Below are positions 43,268-52,804 of a DNA stretch of 64,000 nucleotides, in pieces (the first letter of the stretch is position 1; every line of letters starts with the position of its first letter). Origin of the DNA: Planctomycetota bacterium (GTDB lineage Bacteria > Planctomycetota > JAJSAM01 > JAJVHW01). The position numbers and the translations under genes were made by a program. Below the pieces are notes generated by a model that ran no database searches, had not been told where the DNA came from, and saw only the letters and a list, made by a program, of their open reading frames with translations. The stretch covers positions 52,036 through 116,035 of the forward strand of contig JAJRPF010000016.1 of NCBI GenBank assembly GCA_024280885.1, written 5' to 3'.

Positions 43268-44395
43268 CTATCCGCTCTGCTCGCCCTTCGGCGTGTCGTC
43301 GGTGATACCCGGCACCGGGAGGTCCATGTTCTCGTCCTCCTCGACCTTCACGTCGTCCTGAGGCGCCTGCTGCGGTCGCTGCGCCTCGGGGCGCTTGGTC
43401 GCGATCGGTGGGCCGCCCGCCTCCGGCTTGCCCTCGCGGTAGTTCGTGTAGTAACGCGTCGTGGGATACGCGAAGTCGATCGAGGGCTCCTTCGCGAAGG
43501 CGCGCAGGATGTCGCTCCAGATGACGTGTTCGGACGAGCGACGTCGGCGCGCGTTGCAGAGGTACCGGATGGTCAGGAGTACGCCGCTGTCGCGCGTGGT
43601 CACCCAGACGATCGGTGTGAAGCGCGTGTAGTAGACCATGAAGCGGGTTGACGTCTGGTGGACCGCCTCCTCGGCTTCGGCAGAGACCTCCTTGGTCTTG
43701 TCCTCGATGATCCGGGTCAGGATCTTGTGTGCCTTGTCCCAGTCACTCTCGAACGTGACGAGTACGGGGATCTCGTTCCAGATGTACTGGAAGCCCTGCG
43801 TGTAGTTCGCGATCGTCTTGCTGAAGACGACGCTGTTGGGCACGTGCACGATACGTCCCGTGCTCTGCTCGGCGTCCACCCAACCGCCGATCTCCAGCAG
43901 CGAGAACATGAAGAGCCGCACGTCGATCACGTCGCCCTTCACCATGCCGCCGATCTCGATCCTGTCCTTCACGGAAAAGGGCTCGCGGATCAGGATGAAG
44001 ATCCACCCGAAGAAGTTCAGGATGATGTCCTTCATCGCGACCGCGAGGCCGGCGCCGATGAAGCCGAAGAACGTCCAGAGTTCCGTTCCCTTGGTATCGA
44101 CCCAGACGACGATCACGATCGCCGTGGCAACCGCCGAGACGGCGCCGTTGCCGATCTTCCGCGCGGAGTAGCGGCGCGCGGGTTGCTTGAAGCTGCGGCT
44201 GATCGGGGCCACGACGTACGTGCGGAGAAGTAGGTAGCCGATGAAGACGAGGATCGAGTAGACGACATCGTCATAGCGCTCGGGCGAGAGCTGGAGCGTC
44301 TCGTTCCAGAAGGCCTCACCCCAGTCATAGGGCTTGTCCCAGAGCATCCGCATGAAGTCCGGGAGTTGGTCGAAGAAGCCCTCTTTGTCGTCCAT
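43268..44395 (-). CDS. MscS-family mechanosensitive ion channel
   Basis: The 375-residue membrane protein has about four hydrophobic helices. The pore-lining helix region is GFIGAGLAVAMKDIILNFFG, followed by the MscS beta domain IFILIREPFSVKDRIEIGGM with GDVIDVRLFMFSLLEIG. The C-terminus is a charged Pro/Gln-rich tail. These channels gate in response to membrane tension and release solutes on hypo-osmotic shock. The ATG at 44395 is chosen although its GGAGG is 12 bases away; an upstream ATG at 44428 has no ribosome site. The gene is divergent from the dehydrogenase gene. Confidence 0.88.
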   Translation of the reverse strand: MDDKEGFFDQLPDFMRMLWDKPYDWGEAFWNETLQLSPERYDDVVYSILVFIGYLLLRTYVVAPISRSFKQPARRYSARKIGNGAVSAVATAIVIVVWVDTKGTELWTFFGFIGAGLAVAMKDIILNFFGWIFILIREPFSVKDRIEIGGMVKGDVIDVRLFMFSLLEIGGWVDAEQSTGRIVHVPNSVVFSKTIANYTQGFQYIWNEIPVLVTFESDWDKAHKILTRIIEDKTKEVSAEAEEAVHQTSTRFMVYYTRFTPIVWVTTRDSGVLLTIRYLCNARRRRSSEHVIWSDILRAFAKEPSIDFAYPTTRYYTNYREGKPEAGGPPIATKRPEAQRPQQAPQDDVKVEEDENMDLPVPGITDDTPKGEQSG

Positions 44396-44478
44396 CTGTC
44401 GTTTGTGCCCTCCTGTCCGGCGCGGCATTGTAGGGCCGGAACGGCGTAGCGGGAGCCTCTCGTGTACTCTTCTCGCCG

Positions 44479-45456
44479 ATGAGCCTGTTGCGAGCCCACT
44501 CTGTCCACGAATTCGGCGACTTGGTATTTGCCGGATTGCGGACTGCGGTCGGCGCAGAGGTGGCCGTGACTGTGGGGCCGGAGCTCCCCGGCGGCGCAGC
44601 AGTCGACGTGCTCATCGCCGGCCGCCCGACGCCCACCCAACTCGCCGCTTGTCCCGGACTGCGGGCGGTCATCGTTCCGTGGGCGGGGATCAGCGCGGCA
44701 ACTCTCGATTGCGTGGCCGAGCGCCCGGGCGTCGCGCTCCACAACCTGCATCACAATGCCGGCCCGACCGCCGAGCACGCGTTGACGCTGCTCCTCGCCG
44801 CCGCGAAGAACGTCGTCGCGAGTGATCGCCGGATGCGCGCGCACGATTGGAAGGACCGCGGGCGCGCTCAGACCGCGGTCTTCCTCGCTGGCGAGCGCGC
44901 CGTCGTCGTCGGGATGGGCGCGATCGGGACGCGCATCGCCGCGCTCTGCCGCGGACTGGGGATGGACGTGGTCGGGGTTGCGCGCGCCGTCGCGCCGAAC
45001 GAGGAGCGCGACGGCGTTCCGGTCGTCGCGGTGGATCGACTGCGCGACGTGTTGACGGGCGCGCGTGCATTGCTCGTCGCCGTTCCGCTCACCGGGGCGA
45101 CGCGTGGGCTCATCGGCGCAAGCGAACTCGCGTTGCTGGGAGACGCCGCGGTTGTCGTCAACATCGCTCGCGGTCCGGTGATCGACGAGCGCGCGCTCTA
45201 CGAGGGGCTCCGCGACGGGCGCCTGCACGGGGCCGGACTCGACGTGTGGTATCGCTATCCGCAGCCCGATGAGGAGCGCACGGCGCCCTCGGAGTTCCCA
45301 TTCGAGGATCTCGCGAACGTCGTCATGACGCCGCATCGCGCCGGCTCGACCGACGCCACGGAGCGTCTACGCATGAACGCGCTCGCGGAGATCCTGACGG
45401 CGTTCGCGCGGGGCGAGGCTCCGCCGAATCGCGTCGATCCGCAACGCGGCTACTGA
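44479..45456 (+). CDS. D-isomer-specific 2-hydroxyacid dehydrogenase family protein
   Basis: The 325-residue protein has the NAD-binding fold with GMGAIGTRIA (about 137-146), the catalytic arginine in VVNIARGPVIDERAL, LDVWYRYP, and the catalytic histidine in VMTPHRAGSTD. The family oxidises or reduces 2-hydroxy/2-oxo acids with NAD(P). The substrate is not evident; the N-terminal catalytic lobe is short. The gene is divergent from the channel gene and 57 bases upstream of the secreted hydrolase. Confidence 0.88.
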   Translation: MSLLRAHSVHEFGDLVFAGLRTAVGAEVAVTVGPELPGGAAVDVLIAGRPTPTQLAACPGLRAVIVPWAGISAATLDCVAERPGVALHNLHHNAGPTAEHALTLLLAAAKNVVASDRRMRAHDWKDRGRAQTAVFLAGERAVVVGMGAIGTRIAALCRGLGMDVVGVARAVAPNEERDGVPVVAVDRLRDVLTGARALLVAVPLTGATRGLIGASELALLGDAAVVVNIARGPVIDERALYEGLRDGRLHGAGLDVWYRYPQPDEERTAPSEFPFEDLANVVMTPHRAGSTDATERLRMNALAEILTAFARGEAPPNRVDPQRGY

Positions 45457-45513
45457 GCGGCTACCGAGCCGAAAAGCCGGGCACGCGGACCCAGCGCCCG
45501 CGAGGATGCAGCG

Positions 45514-48000
45514 ATGCAGTTCCCGCGTCTACTCCGGTCCGCCGCGCTGGCGTGCTCGTTCGTTGTTCTCCTCTCGCAGGTCGCACGTGCTGCCGAGCCC
45601 GAACCGGAGGTCGTCGGTGGCGATTGGATCGTCATCGGCGCGACCGACGATCGCGGGCGCGCGCCCTTCAATCCCGATGCGTTGACGTTGCGCTACCGCC
45701 TGGATCGCGACGCCGCGCCGCCGGTCGTCGGCGAGACCGTCACCGGCACGAACGGCAAGACGCTGACGTGGGAGCCAGCGAAGATCGAAGATGGCGCCGT
45801 GCTGGATCGCATCGCGATGGCGTACGTCGCCTACGAGAGCGCCGACGACAGGATCGTGCTGGCCGATCTTCAGGGCGGATCGGTGTTGCTCGTCAACGGG
45901 ACGCCCTATGTCGGCGACGTTTACAGTGGCGGCTACGGGCCGATGCCTGTCGCGTTGAAGAAGGGCACGAACCACGTCTACGTGCGCGGCTCGCGCGGAA
46001 AGTTCAAGCTGACGTTCGCGGAGCCGAAGGGGCCGGTTGTCCTGACCGAGAAGGACACGACCCAACCCGACTTGCGGATTGGTCTGGAACTCGACAGTCA
46101 CGAGTTGGCCGTGGTCGTCGCGAACTGCACTCGCGAGTGGGTGACGATCACGGAGTGTGCGAGCACTGTGAATGGACTCCAGAGTGCCACGGCGACGAAC
46201 CGGCGATATCGCATCGCGCCACTCGGGCTTCTGAAGGTTCCGATTCCGATTCCGATTGCCCGCCGGGGGCCGGTCTCGCCGGATCGTCCGTTCGACGCTC
46301 TGACTGTCACGGTCGTGGTGGCGCTCGACGGGGAGACGGACTCGCCGTTGGTCCTCGCGACATCGGTCCCGCTACAGATCCGCCCCGCCGACAAGGCGTG
46401 GCGGCGCACGTTCCGCTCCGCGATCGACGGTTCCGTGCAGGAGTACGCCGTTCGGGGCAGCTCCGATGGTGACGTCGAGCAGGTCGTGCTCACCGTCCAC
46501 GGCGCCGGAGTGAAGAGTCTCGCGCAGGCGCGTTCGTACTCGCAGCGCCCCGGCGTGCTCATCGTCGCCGCGACCAACCGGCGCAAGTTCGGCTTCGACT
46601 GGCAGGATTGGGGCCGGCTCGACGGCTACGAGGCTCTCGCCGACGTCCTGCAGCGAACGGGCGCGCCGCGTGATCGTGTGTGTCTGACCGGGCACTCGAT
46701 GGGCGGCCACGGGACATGGCATTTCGCGGCGAACGATCCGGACGGTTTCGCGGCCATCGCGCCGAGCGCCGGTTGGTCGCAATTCGATCACTACGGCGGC
46801 CGCCCCGACCAGGCGCGCGAGGAGCCGTGGTATGGCGCGGATGCTGCGTCCGACACGCTCTCTCTGATCGACAACCTCGCGCAGGTGCCGACGTTCGTGC
46901 TCCACGGAACCGACGACGACAACGTCCCGCTCGCCGAGGCCGAGCGCATGATTGCGGCGCTCGAAACGGCTGGTGCTCGTCCGCAGCATCACTTCGAGAA
47001 GGGCAAGAAGCATTGGTGGAACGGAGATGCCGCACCGGGTGCCGACTGCGTCGATTGGCCGGGCATCTTCGAACTCTTCGCAGAGAGCCGCATCCCGAAT
47101 GCTCCGCTCTCCATCAAGTGGACGACGGTCGACCCGGTCGTTGACTCGGAGCATCATTGGGTGCGCGTGGAGCAGCCACTGCGTTACGGCGAGCGGATCA
47201 AGATCGAGGGCGCATGGGACCCCGGCGCGCATTCGATCTATCTTCGGACGCAGAACGCGCGCCTTCTCCGCGTGACGTTCCCCGACGACGGCGGTCTGCG
47301 CGCGGTGCAGATCGACGGTCGCGCCATCGCCTTCGATGGTGAACCCGGCGCGCAGTGGTTCCGGCGCGGTGATCCAGGGAGTGACGCAGCGGGCTGGACG
47401 GCAGTGGACGGTCCGCTACTCGGAGAGAAGTCCGCGACACGCTCCGGACCCTTCAAGCGCGCGATCGGCAATCGCTTCGTGATGATCGTCGGCACGGCGG
47501 GCACCGACACTGAGAACCGCGAGCTCCTTGATCGTGCGCGCTACGAGTCCGCGATGTGGCGGTACCGCGGGAACGGTCTCGCCGAGGTGATCAGCGACAC
47601 CGATTTCGCGTTTGCCTCGGCCCGCGAGTACGCCGGTCGCAACCTCATCCTCTTCGGCAACGCCGACACGAATGCGGCGTGGGACCTCGTCTTCGAAGAC
47701 GACGCGCCGATCCGTGCCCGCCGCGGCTCGATGACCGTCGGCCGACAGACGTGGGAACGCGACGATCTCGCCGCCATCTTCGTGCAGAGCCGCCGCGGCG
47801 ACCCACACGCGCTGGCCGCCGCATTCGCCGATAGCGGCCCGGCGGGCTCGCGTCTGCATCAAGCGCTGCTGGTCTTCGTCTCGGGCGTTGGCTACCCGGA
47901 CTACGCCGTCTTCAGCCCGCGCGCGTTGACCGACGCGAAGGTCGGCGTCCTTGCGGCCGGGTGGTTCGACCATCGATGGCGAGTCCAGAGCGACGAGTAA
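45514..48000 (+). CDS. Secreted prolyl-oligopeptidase-like alpha/beta hydrolase
   Basis: The 828-residue protein has a signal peptide (about 1-26, ending VARAAEP) and a beta-rich N-terminal half of about 300 residues. A hydrolase core follows, with the nucleophile elbow LTGHSMGGHGTWHF (Ser395), an Asp region in FVLHGTDDDNVPLAEAE, and a His region in QHHFEKGKKHWW. A beta-rich C-terminal part of about 280 residues completes it. Multi-domain exported hydrolases of this layout are common in planctomycetes, where they are thought to act on peptides or esters. The substrate is not predictable. R2 repeats follow the stop. Confidence 0.88.
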   Translation: MQFPRLLRSAALACSFVVLLSQVARAAEPEPEVVGGDWIVIGATDDRGRAPFNPDALTLRYRLDRDAAPPVVGETVTGTNGKTLTWEPAKIEDGAVLDRIAMAYVAYESADDRIVLADLQGGSVLLVNGTPYVGDVYSGGYGPMPVALKKGTNHVYVRGSRGKFKLTFAEPKGPVVLTEKDTTQPDLRIGLELDSHELAVVVANCTREWVTITECASTVNGLQSATATNRRYRIAPLGLLKVPIPIPIARRGPVSPDRPFDALTVTVVVALDGETDSPLVLATSVPLQIRPADKAWRRTFRSAIDGSVQEYAVRGSSDGDVEQVVLTVHGAGVKSLAQARSYSQRPGVLIVAATNRRKFGFDWQDWGRLDGYEALADVLQRTGAPRDRVCLTGHSMGGHGTWHFAANDPDGFAAIAPSAGWSQFDHYGGRPDQAREEPWYGADAASDTLSLIDNLAQVPTFVLHGTDDDNVPLAEAERMIAALETAGARPQHHFEKGKKHWWNGDAAPGADCVDWPGIFELFAESRIPNAPLSIKWTTVDPVVDSEHHWVRVEQPLRYGERIKIEGAWDPGAHSIYLRTQNARLLRVTFPDDGGLRAVQIDGRAIAFDGEPGAQWFRRGDPGSDAAGWTAVDGPLLGEKSATRSGPFKRAIGNRFVMIVGTAGTDTENRELLDRARYESAMWRYRGNGLAEVISDTDFAFASAREYAGRNLILFGNADTNAAWDLVFEDDAPIRARRGSMTVGRQTWERDDLAAIFVQSRRGDPHALAAAFADSGPAGSRLHQALLVFVSGVGYPDYAVFSPRALTDAKVGVLAAGWFDHRWRVQSDE

Positions 48001-48018
48001 CGCCTGTCGGACCGTCTC

Positions 48019-48104
48019 CTTGGATGGTGCCCGGTGACGGGCGGCCCAAACGCTGCGGCTGAGGCGACGCCCTCGGTCCGCCAGACACCGGGCACCGCGG
48101 GGCG
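48019..48104 (-). repeat. Dispersed repeat R2, inverted copy in the 48-kb cluster
   Basis: The reverse complement starts CGCCCCGCGGTGCCCGG and ends GGGCACCATCCAAG. It is most similar to the direct copy at 37124-37208. It starts 18 bases after the hydrolase stop and is the first of four R2 copies in a 561-base region that holds no gene. Confidence 0.7.
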
Positions 48105-48117
48105 AACTCGCGGCACC

Positions 48118-48201
48118 GACCCGCCGTCCCCGGTCAGCGGCGGAGCAACGAGCTCTCTTGTCGGGGCCACGTGGTCCGCCGATGCCCGGGTACGATCCGA
48201 G
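48118..48201 (+). repeat. Dispersed repeat R2, type I copy
   Basis: It runs from ACCCGCCGTCCCCGGTC to GGGTACGATCCGAG. The interior CGGAGCAACGAGCTCTCTTG matches the copy at 37260-37345 in inverse orientation. Arms GGTCAGCGG and CCGCCGATGCC can pair. Confidence 0.8.
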
Positions 48202-48236
48202 CGCCGAGGTTCTCTCCGACCTCCCAACGTCGAAAG

Positions 48237-48320
48237 CGCGCTCCGTGCTTGGTCTCTGGCGGAGCGATGAGTTCTCTTGTTCCAGACAGTTGGACCGCCC
48301 GTGACCGAGCACGATCCAAG
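48237..48320 (+). repeat. Dispersed repeat R2, type II copy
   Basis: It is nearly identical in both arms to 42471-42555, from CGCGCTCCGTGCTTGGTCT to GAGCACGATCCAAG. The stem GTGCTTGGTC/GACCGAGCAC pairs with one G-T. Confidence 0.85.
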
Positions 48321-48401
48321 ACCCCGGATCGACACGTGAGTCCCCTCCGGGAGACGACCTCGCGAGGATGCCCCGCCGTCCCTCCGTCGACCTCGCGACA
48401 C

Positions 48402-48486
48402 CGCCCCGCCGTCCCCGGTCGGCTGCGGAGCATCGACGTCTCTTGTCCAGGCCAGTCGGCCCGCAGACGCCCGGGTACGATCCAAG
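48402..48486 (+). repeat. Dispersed repeat R2, type I copy
   Basis: It runs from CGCCCCGCCGTCCCCGGTCG to GGGTACGATCCAAG and closely resembles the copies at 48118 and (inverted) 37260. A further half-copy of the head (CCCCGCCGTCCCTCCG) lies just before it at 48371-48386. Confidence 0.8.
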
Positions 48487-48561
48487 CCCCGGCGGTCACT
48501 CCGTCGAACGGCCGCGAGGCCGCGACGGCTAACCTGTACGGAGTCACCAGGGAGGCCGTGC

Positions 48562-50259
48562 ATGTGGAAGTCAGTACTGCGACCGTTGAGTCTCGTGCTC
48601 GCGATGGCCGCGGGCGCACTTGCGCAGGACGTCGACGCGCTTCGGACCCAACTCTCCAGCGCGAGCGCAGCCCGGCGCGCCGAGGCCGCGCGTCTTCTCG
48701 GTGACGCGGGTGATGCTGGTCGCTCCGCGGTCCCGGATCTTCTTGACGCACTCACCGACTGGAACGTACGCGTCCGCCGAGCCGCGCTGACGGCAATCGG
48801 CGAGATCGGGACGACGAACGACGATGTCATCGACGGGCTTCGACGCGTCGCCGAGTCTCGCCGCGACGACGAAGCGATCCTCGCCGTCACGGCCATCGCT
48901 CGGCTCGGCGAGGCGTCGCTTCCGACGATCACGACACTGCTCGGGGACGTCGATCTCCGCGACCGCGTGCGCAAGGGACTCGTCGCGGCGGGTGCAGATG
49001 CGATCCCCGTCGTTCTTGCACTGTCCGATGCGAAGCGCTGGCGCATCCGGATCGAAGCCGCCTCACTACTCGGCTTCGTCGGAGAGTCTGACGCCGCGGC
49101 GATCGCTCGACTCTCGGCTCTCGCGACCGGCGATCCGATCGAACTGGTGCGCGTCTCGGCGTTGACAGCGCTCTCGCGCATCGTGACGACGACCGACGAG
49201 GTGCGATCGGCGTTGCGCACCGTCCTGCGTGGGAAGGACGAGATCTCACGGCTCGTCGCGCTCGAGGCATTCCTGACGAACGGCGTTCCCGAAGCAGATC
49301 GGCGCGAGGCGCTCGTCATCGCGATCTCGGACAAGAGTGCCCGTGTTCGGCTCTACGCCGTTCGCGCCGCTCATCAACGCGAGATCGGTGGCGATCTCCT
49401 CGTCGCGGCGCTCCATGACGTGGATGCCGCTGTCGTTGTCGAAGCGGCGCGCGCCCTGCTTCTCGCGGGCGACTTCACGGCGGTGGCGGAGGTCGCCGAC
49501 TCTGCTGCCTTGCGCGATGTTCCCGCCGCAGCGATCGCCGCGGTCCGGGCCGGACGCCCTGCCGCAGGGACCGCGGATCTACTCGCTGCGGCTGCGTTGC
49601 GCGGGCATCGCGACGAGTGGTTGGATCGAATGGAGGACGTGGATCGGCGCGTCCGATCGGAGTTCACGTTCCGGCGCAATCTGCTCGCGGGGCGTCGGAG
49701 GGGCGATCCGCGGGTGCCGACCCTGCCGGCGGTGCCGGCTCCGGATCTGGACGCAATACTCGACGCGCTCGGGACGCTCGGCCGCCCGGCATGGGAATCC
49801 GTTTCTGCCTACCTTGGAGACGGCGACGAGGTCGTGCGCGCCCTGGCCGCATTCGTGATCGGCGGGATGGGCGCTGACGCCGTCGCCATCGCCGTGACGC
49901 CGCTCAGCGCAATGCTGCTGTCCGAGAACACGGAGCTGCGCTATCCGGCAGCCATCGCGCTCGCCGCACGGCCCGAGCATGCACGCGCAGTCGTGCCGAT
50001 CCTGATCGAGGGCGCGGTCTCGACGAACGGCCCCGACTGGCGGGATCCCGTCATCAGAGGGGCCTCCGCGCATGTGAGAGTTGATATGTGGCGCTACCTG
50101 ACACGGCCAGCTCTGCGCGAGGTTCTCGCCCGGCTGTACGCCCTGGATGTCGCCAACCCCGACGTGAGGAAGGCCCTCTTCCGACTCTCAGAACTCGAAG
50201 ACGCCGACTCCGGCACGTCGGCACTCGTTGAACGCGCTCGCGAACTCCTGCGCGACTGA
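48562..50259 (+). CDS. Exported HEAT-repeat protein
   Basis: The 565-residue product has a signal peptide (about 1-22, ending GALAQD), then continuous helical repeats. Early units show the HEAT/PBS-lyase pattern clearly, for example RRAEAARLLGDAGDAGRSAV, PDLLDALTDWNVRVRRAALT and AIGEIGT. Later units are degenerate. HEAT solenoids bind other proteins. No catalytic motif is visible and the partner is unknown. The ribosome site is GGGAGG upstream of the ATG. R2 repeats fill the upstream gap, so the promoter must lie in or next to them. Confidence 0.82.
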   Translation: MWKSVLRPLSLVLAMAAGALAQDVDALRTQLSSASAARRAEAARLLGDAGDAGRSAVPDLLDALTDWNVRVRRAALTAIGEIGTTNDDVIDGLRRVAESRRDDEAILAVTAIARLGEASLPTITTLLGDVDLRDRVRKGLVAAGADAIPVVLALSDAKRWRIRIEAASLLGFVGESDAAAIARLSALATGDPIELVRVSALTALSRIVTTTDEVRSALRTVLRGKDEISRLVALEAFLTNGVPEADRREALVIAISDKSARVRLYAVRAAHQREIGGDLLVAALHDVDAAVVVEAARALLLAGDFTAVAEVADSAALRDVPAAAIAAVRAGRPAAGTADLLAAAALRGHRDEWLDRMEDVDRRVRSEFTFRRNLLAGRRRGDPRVPTLPAVPAPDLDAILDALGTLGRPAWESVSAYLGDGDEVVRALAAFVIGGMGADAVAIAVTPLSAMLLSENTELRYPAAIALAARPEHARAVVPILIEGAVSTNGPDWRDPVIRGASAHVRVDMWRYLTRPALREVLARLYALDVANPDVRKALFRLSELEDADSGTSALVERARELLRD

Positions 50260-50324
50260 GCCTGCGGCCGACCGACGTCCGCCCCGGACCTTCGATCCGT
50301 GTGCCGGACCGTGATTCTGGTCAG

Positions 50325-50352
50325 TTGACGTAGCGCGGTTCGGGGCTACCAT
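50325..50352 (+). promoter_or_regulatory. Candidate sigma-70-type promoter of the dehydrogenase-AIM24 operon
   Basis: TTGACG (50325-50330) and TACCAT (50347-50352) are separated by 16 bases, matching five and four of six consensus positions. The ATG at 50409 lies about 50 bases past the expected start point. Confidence 0.35.
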
Positions 50353-50408
50353 CCCCCCGCGCCGGAGAGAACCCCGGCTCGTTCACGTCTCTCGGAGCAT
50401 TCCATCGG

Positions 50409-51386
50409 ATGAAAATCGAGGCTGAAGGCTTCCAGGTCGCCTATCGAATCGAGCTCGGGAAGGCCACGGCGTTCCTCGTCGTGCACGCTGCTCCGTACGG
50501 TCGATCCTTCGGTGGAATACGCCTGCGGAAGTACGTCTCGGACGATGCCGCGCTCGAGGACGCGAAGCAGCTCGCGACAGCGATGACCCGGAAAGTGCTC
50601 CTCGCCGGGATCTCCGCCGGCGGCGCCAAGACCGTCATCCGTGTCCCCGCCGAAGGCTGGTCGTCCGAGGCACGCGACGCGGGCATGCGGAAGCTCGGCG
50701 AGTTCATCCAGGGCCTCGAAGGCCTCTACTATTGCGGCGCCGACCTCGGCTTCACCGGCGCGGACGAGGCGTCCATGCGCATGACGTGCAGCTTCGTCGC
50801 ACCGCGCTCCGTCGGGCCGTGGACAGCCCGGAGCGTGCTGATTGCGATGCGCGCCGTCTGCGACCCAGAGTCCGTTGCAGTGCAGGGCCTCGGCGTTGTG
50901 GGCGGGCACGTCGCCACCGATCTGATCGACAAGGGCGCGCGCGTTGTGGGGGCCGATCTCGACGGGGCCGCGGAGGCTGCTGTCCCGGGCCTCATCACGG
51001 TGCCACCCGACGCGATCTACGAAACGGAATGCGACGTCTTCTCGCCCTGTGCGACGGGCGGTGTACTCAATGCCGAGACGATCGATCGGCTGCGCTGCCG
51101 CGTCGTTTGCGGCGGTGCGAACAACCCGCTTGCCGGGCCGGACGACGGGGAGCGCCTGCGGCAGCGGGGCATTCTCTACGTTCCGTCCGTTCTGGCGAAC
51201 GCGGGCGCGGTCATCAAGGGCGCGTCCGACGCCCTGGGCGAGTCCGAGGCGATCGACGAGCGCATGCGCGGGATCGCCGAGCGCGTGAAGGACGTGCTCG
51301 CGATCTCGGAACGCGAGGGCCGCTCTCCACACCTCGTCTCGCATGATCTCGCCGATCACCTGCTCGTTCTCGCATTCGAGCGCTGA
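50409..51386 (+). CDS. Divergent Glu/Leu/Phe/Val dehydrogenase family protein
   Basis: The 325-residue protein aligns with the canonical leucine-type enzyme at 61702-62778. The substrate lysine K62 (MTRK), the catalytic lysine K74 in SAGGAKTVI, and an aspartate D112 in CGADLG correspond to K67, K79 and D114 there. The NAD site is [12 protein letters not shown]. The usual GGGK is SAGGAK, and AEDVG is reduced to GADLG. The fold and main residues are kept but the active-site surroundings differ, so a different amino acid or amine substrate is likely. The gene heads a probable operon with an AIM24-family gene 64 bases on. Confidence 0.85.
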   Translation: MKIEAEGFQVAYRIELGKATAFLVVHAAPYGRSFGGIRLRKYVSDDAALEDAKQLATAMTRKVLLAGISAGGAKTVIRVPAEGWSSEARDAGMRKLGEFIQGLEGLYYCGADLGFTGADEASMRMTCSFVAPRSVGPWTARSVLIAMRAVCDPESVAVQGLGVVGGHVATDLIDKGARVVGADLDGAAEAAVPGLITVPPDAIYETECDVFSPCATGGVLNAETIDRLRCRVVCGGANNPLAGPDDGERLRQRGILYVPSVLANAGAVIKGASDALGESEAIDERMRGIAERVKDVLAISEREGRSPHLVSHDLADHLLVLAFER

Positions 51387-51450
51387 ACCCCGACCCGTCC
51401 TCTACGGTTCCCCGCGACGAACACACGGGACCGGCTGGACGGAGGGCGAG

Positions 51451-52236
51451 ATGCGCTGCCACGAAGTAGACTACGAGATCATCGGTGACGACCTGCAGAT
51501 GGTGGAGGTCGAACTCGACCCGCAAGAGACCGTCGTGGCCGAGGCCGGCGCCATGAACTACATGGAAGAAGGCATCGAATTCGAAGCCAAGATGGGCGAC
51601 GGGTCCAACCCGAGCGAGGGCATCTTCGGCGCGCTGATGAGCGTCGGAAAGCGTGTGCTGACCGGCGAGTCGATCTTCATGACGCACTTCACGAATCACG
51701 GCCACAAGAAGAGCCGCGTCGCGTTCGCTGCGCCGTATCCCGGGAAGATCATCGCCGTCGATCTGAACGCGATCGGGGGCGAGATCACCTGTCAGAAGAG
51801 CTCGTTCCTCTGCGCGGCGCTCGGCACGCAACTCTCGATCGCGCTGCAGAAGCGCCTCGGCGCGGGTTTCTTTGGCGGCGAAGGCTTCATCTTGCAGCGC
51901 CTGCGCGGTGACGGCATGGCGTTCATGCACGCTGGCGGCACCGTGATCGAGCGCGAATTGAACGGCGAGACGCTGCGCGTGGACACAGGCTGCATTGTCG
52001 CGTTCTCGCCCGGCATCGAGTACGACATCCAGCGTGCGGGTGGCCTCAAGTCGATGATCTTCGGCGGCGAGGGCATCTTCCTCGCCACGCTCTCTGGTCA
52101 CGGCCGCGTCTGGCTCCAGAGCCTGCCCTTCTCGCGTCTTGCCAACACGATCATCGCCCACGCGCCGCGCGCCGGGGGCTCGTCGAAGGGCGAAGGCTCC
52201 GTCCTCGGTCAGTTTTCGACCCTCTTCGAGGGCTGA
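51451..52236 (+). CDS. AIM24 / TIGR00266 family protein
   Basis: The 261-residue protein has the AIM24 jelly-roll fold. It shows [20 protein letters not shown] near the start, the glycine-rich [20 protein letters not shown], and [20 protein letters not shown] followed by [20 protein letters not shown]. Members are widespread and of unknown biochemical role; the yeast relative Aim24 affects mitochondrial inner-membrane architecture. The start has GGAGGGCGAG directly before the ATG. The next gene follows after 8 bases. Confidence 0.9.
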   Translation: MRCHEVDYEIIGDDLQMVEVELDPQETVVAEAGAMNYMEEGIEFEAKMGDGSNPSEGIFGALMSVGKRVLTGESIFMTHFTNHGHKKSRVAFAAPYPGKIIAVDLNAIGGEITCQKSSFLCAALGTQLSIALQKRLGAGFFGGEGFILQRLRGDGMAFMHAGGTVIERELNGETLRVDTGCIVAFSPGIEYDIQRAGGLKSMIFGGEGIFLATLSGHGRVWLQSLPFSRLANTIIAHAPRAGGSSKGEGSVLGQFSTLFEG

Positions 52237-52244
52237 CCGGCAGA

Positions 52245-52766
52245 ATGGGCGATATGGAACCCAGCACCACCGAAGCACTCACGCTCGACACCATCCCCGA
52301 CGGCTGCCGCATCTGGATCTTCGCCGCGAACCGACCGTTCGCCGCCGACGAGAGCGCCGGTCTCGACGCCCTCATGACAAAGATCATGGGCAAGTGGGAC
52401 ATGAAGCAACCGGGCATGCGCGGTTGCTTCACGTTCGTCGAGGACCGCTTCCTCGTCGTCGGCGCCGCCGAGAATCACATGCAACTCGACGGTTGTTCGG
52501 TGGACGCGATGATGGGCTTCTTCCGCCAAGTCGAGGCCGAGAGCGGCCTGAAGCTCGTTGACCGCATGGTGGTCCATTACCGCGACGCCGCAGGCGCCGT
52601 CCAATCCACGACGCGCGCCGCCTTCGCGGGCCTCGCCAAATCGGGCGCGGTCGATGCCGAGACCCCGGTCTTCGACACGACCGTCTGCCGCATCGAAGCG
52701 TGGCGCGACGGCGCCTTCGAGACGCCGATGAAGAACACCTGGCTCGCCCAGGCGTTCCTCGGCTGA
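52245..52766 (+). CDS. Conserved hypothetical protein (type often mislabelled ABC transporter ATPase in Bacteroidota)
   Basis: The 173-residue protein shows the pattern CRIWIFAANRPFAADE near the start, FVEDRFLVVGAAE in the middle, then the DGCSVDAMMGFFRQVE block and LKLVDRMVVHY. This layout matches a family of roughly 160-residue proteins in Bacteroidota often labelled ABC transporter ATPase although no Walker motif exists. None is present here either. Two in-frame ATGs (52245, 52254) are equally plausible starts. It is the third gene of the dehydrogenase-AIM24 operon. The function is unknown. Confidence 0.75.
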   Translation: MGDMEPSTTEALTLDTIPDGCRIWIFAANRPFAADESAGLDALMTKIMGKWDMKQPGMRGCFTFVEDRFLVVGAAENHMQLDGCSVDAMMGFFRQVEAESGLKLVDRMVVHYRDAAGAVQSTTRAAFAGLAKSGAVDAETPVFDTTVCRIEAWRDGAFETPMKNTWLAQAFLG

Positions 52767-52804
52767 GCGGGCGAAACGGCGTCGTCGCTGCTGCGCTAGG
52801 GGTG

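Noticed and set aside
48001..48561. CRISPR array
   Set aside because: The R2 copies are about 85 bp, diverged, in both orientations and unevenly spaced, with no cas genes.
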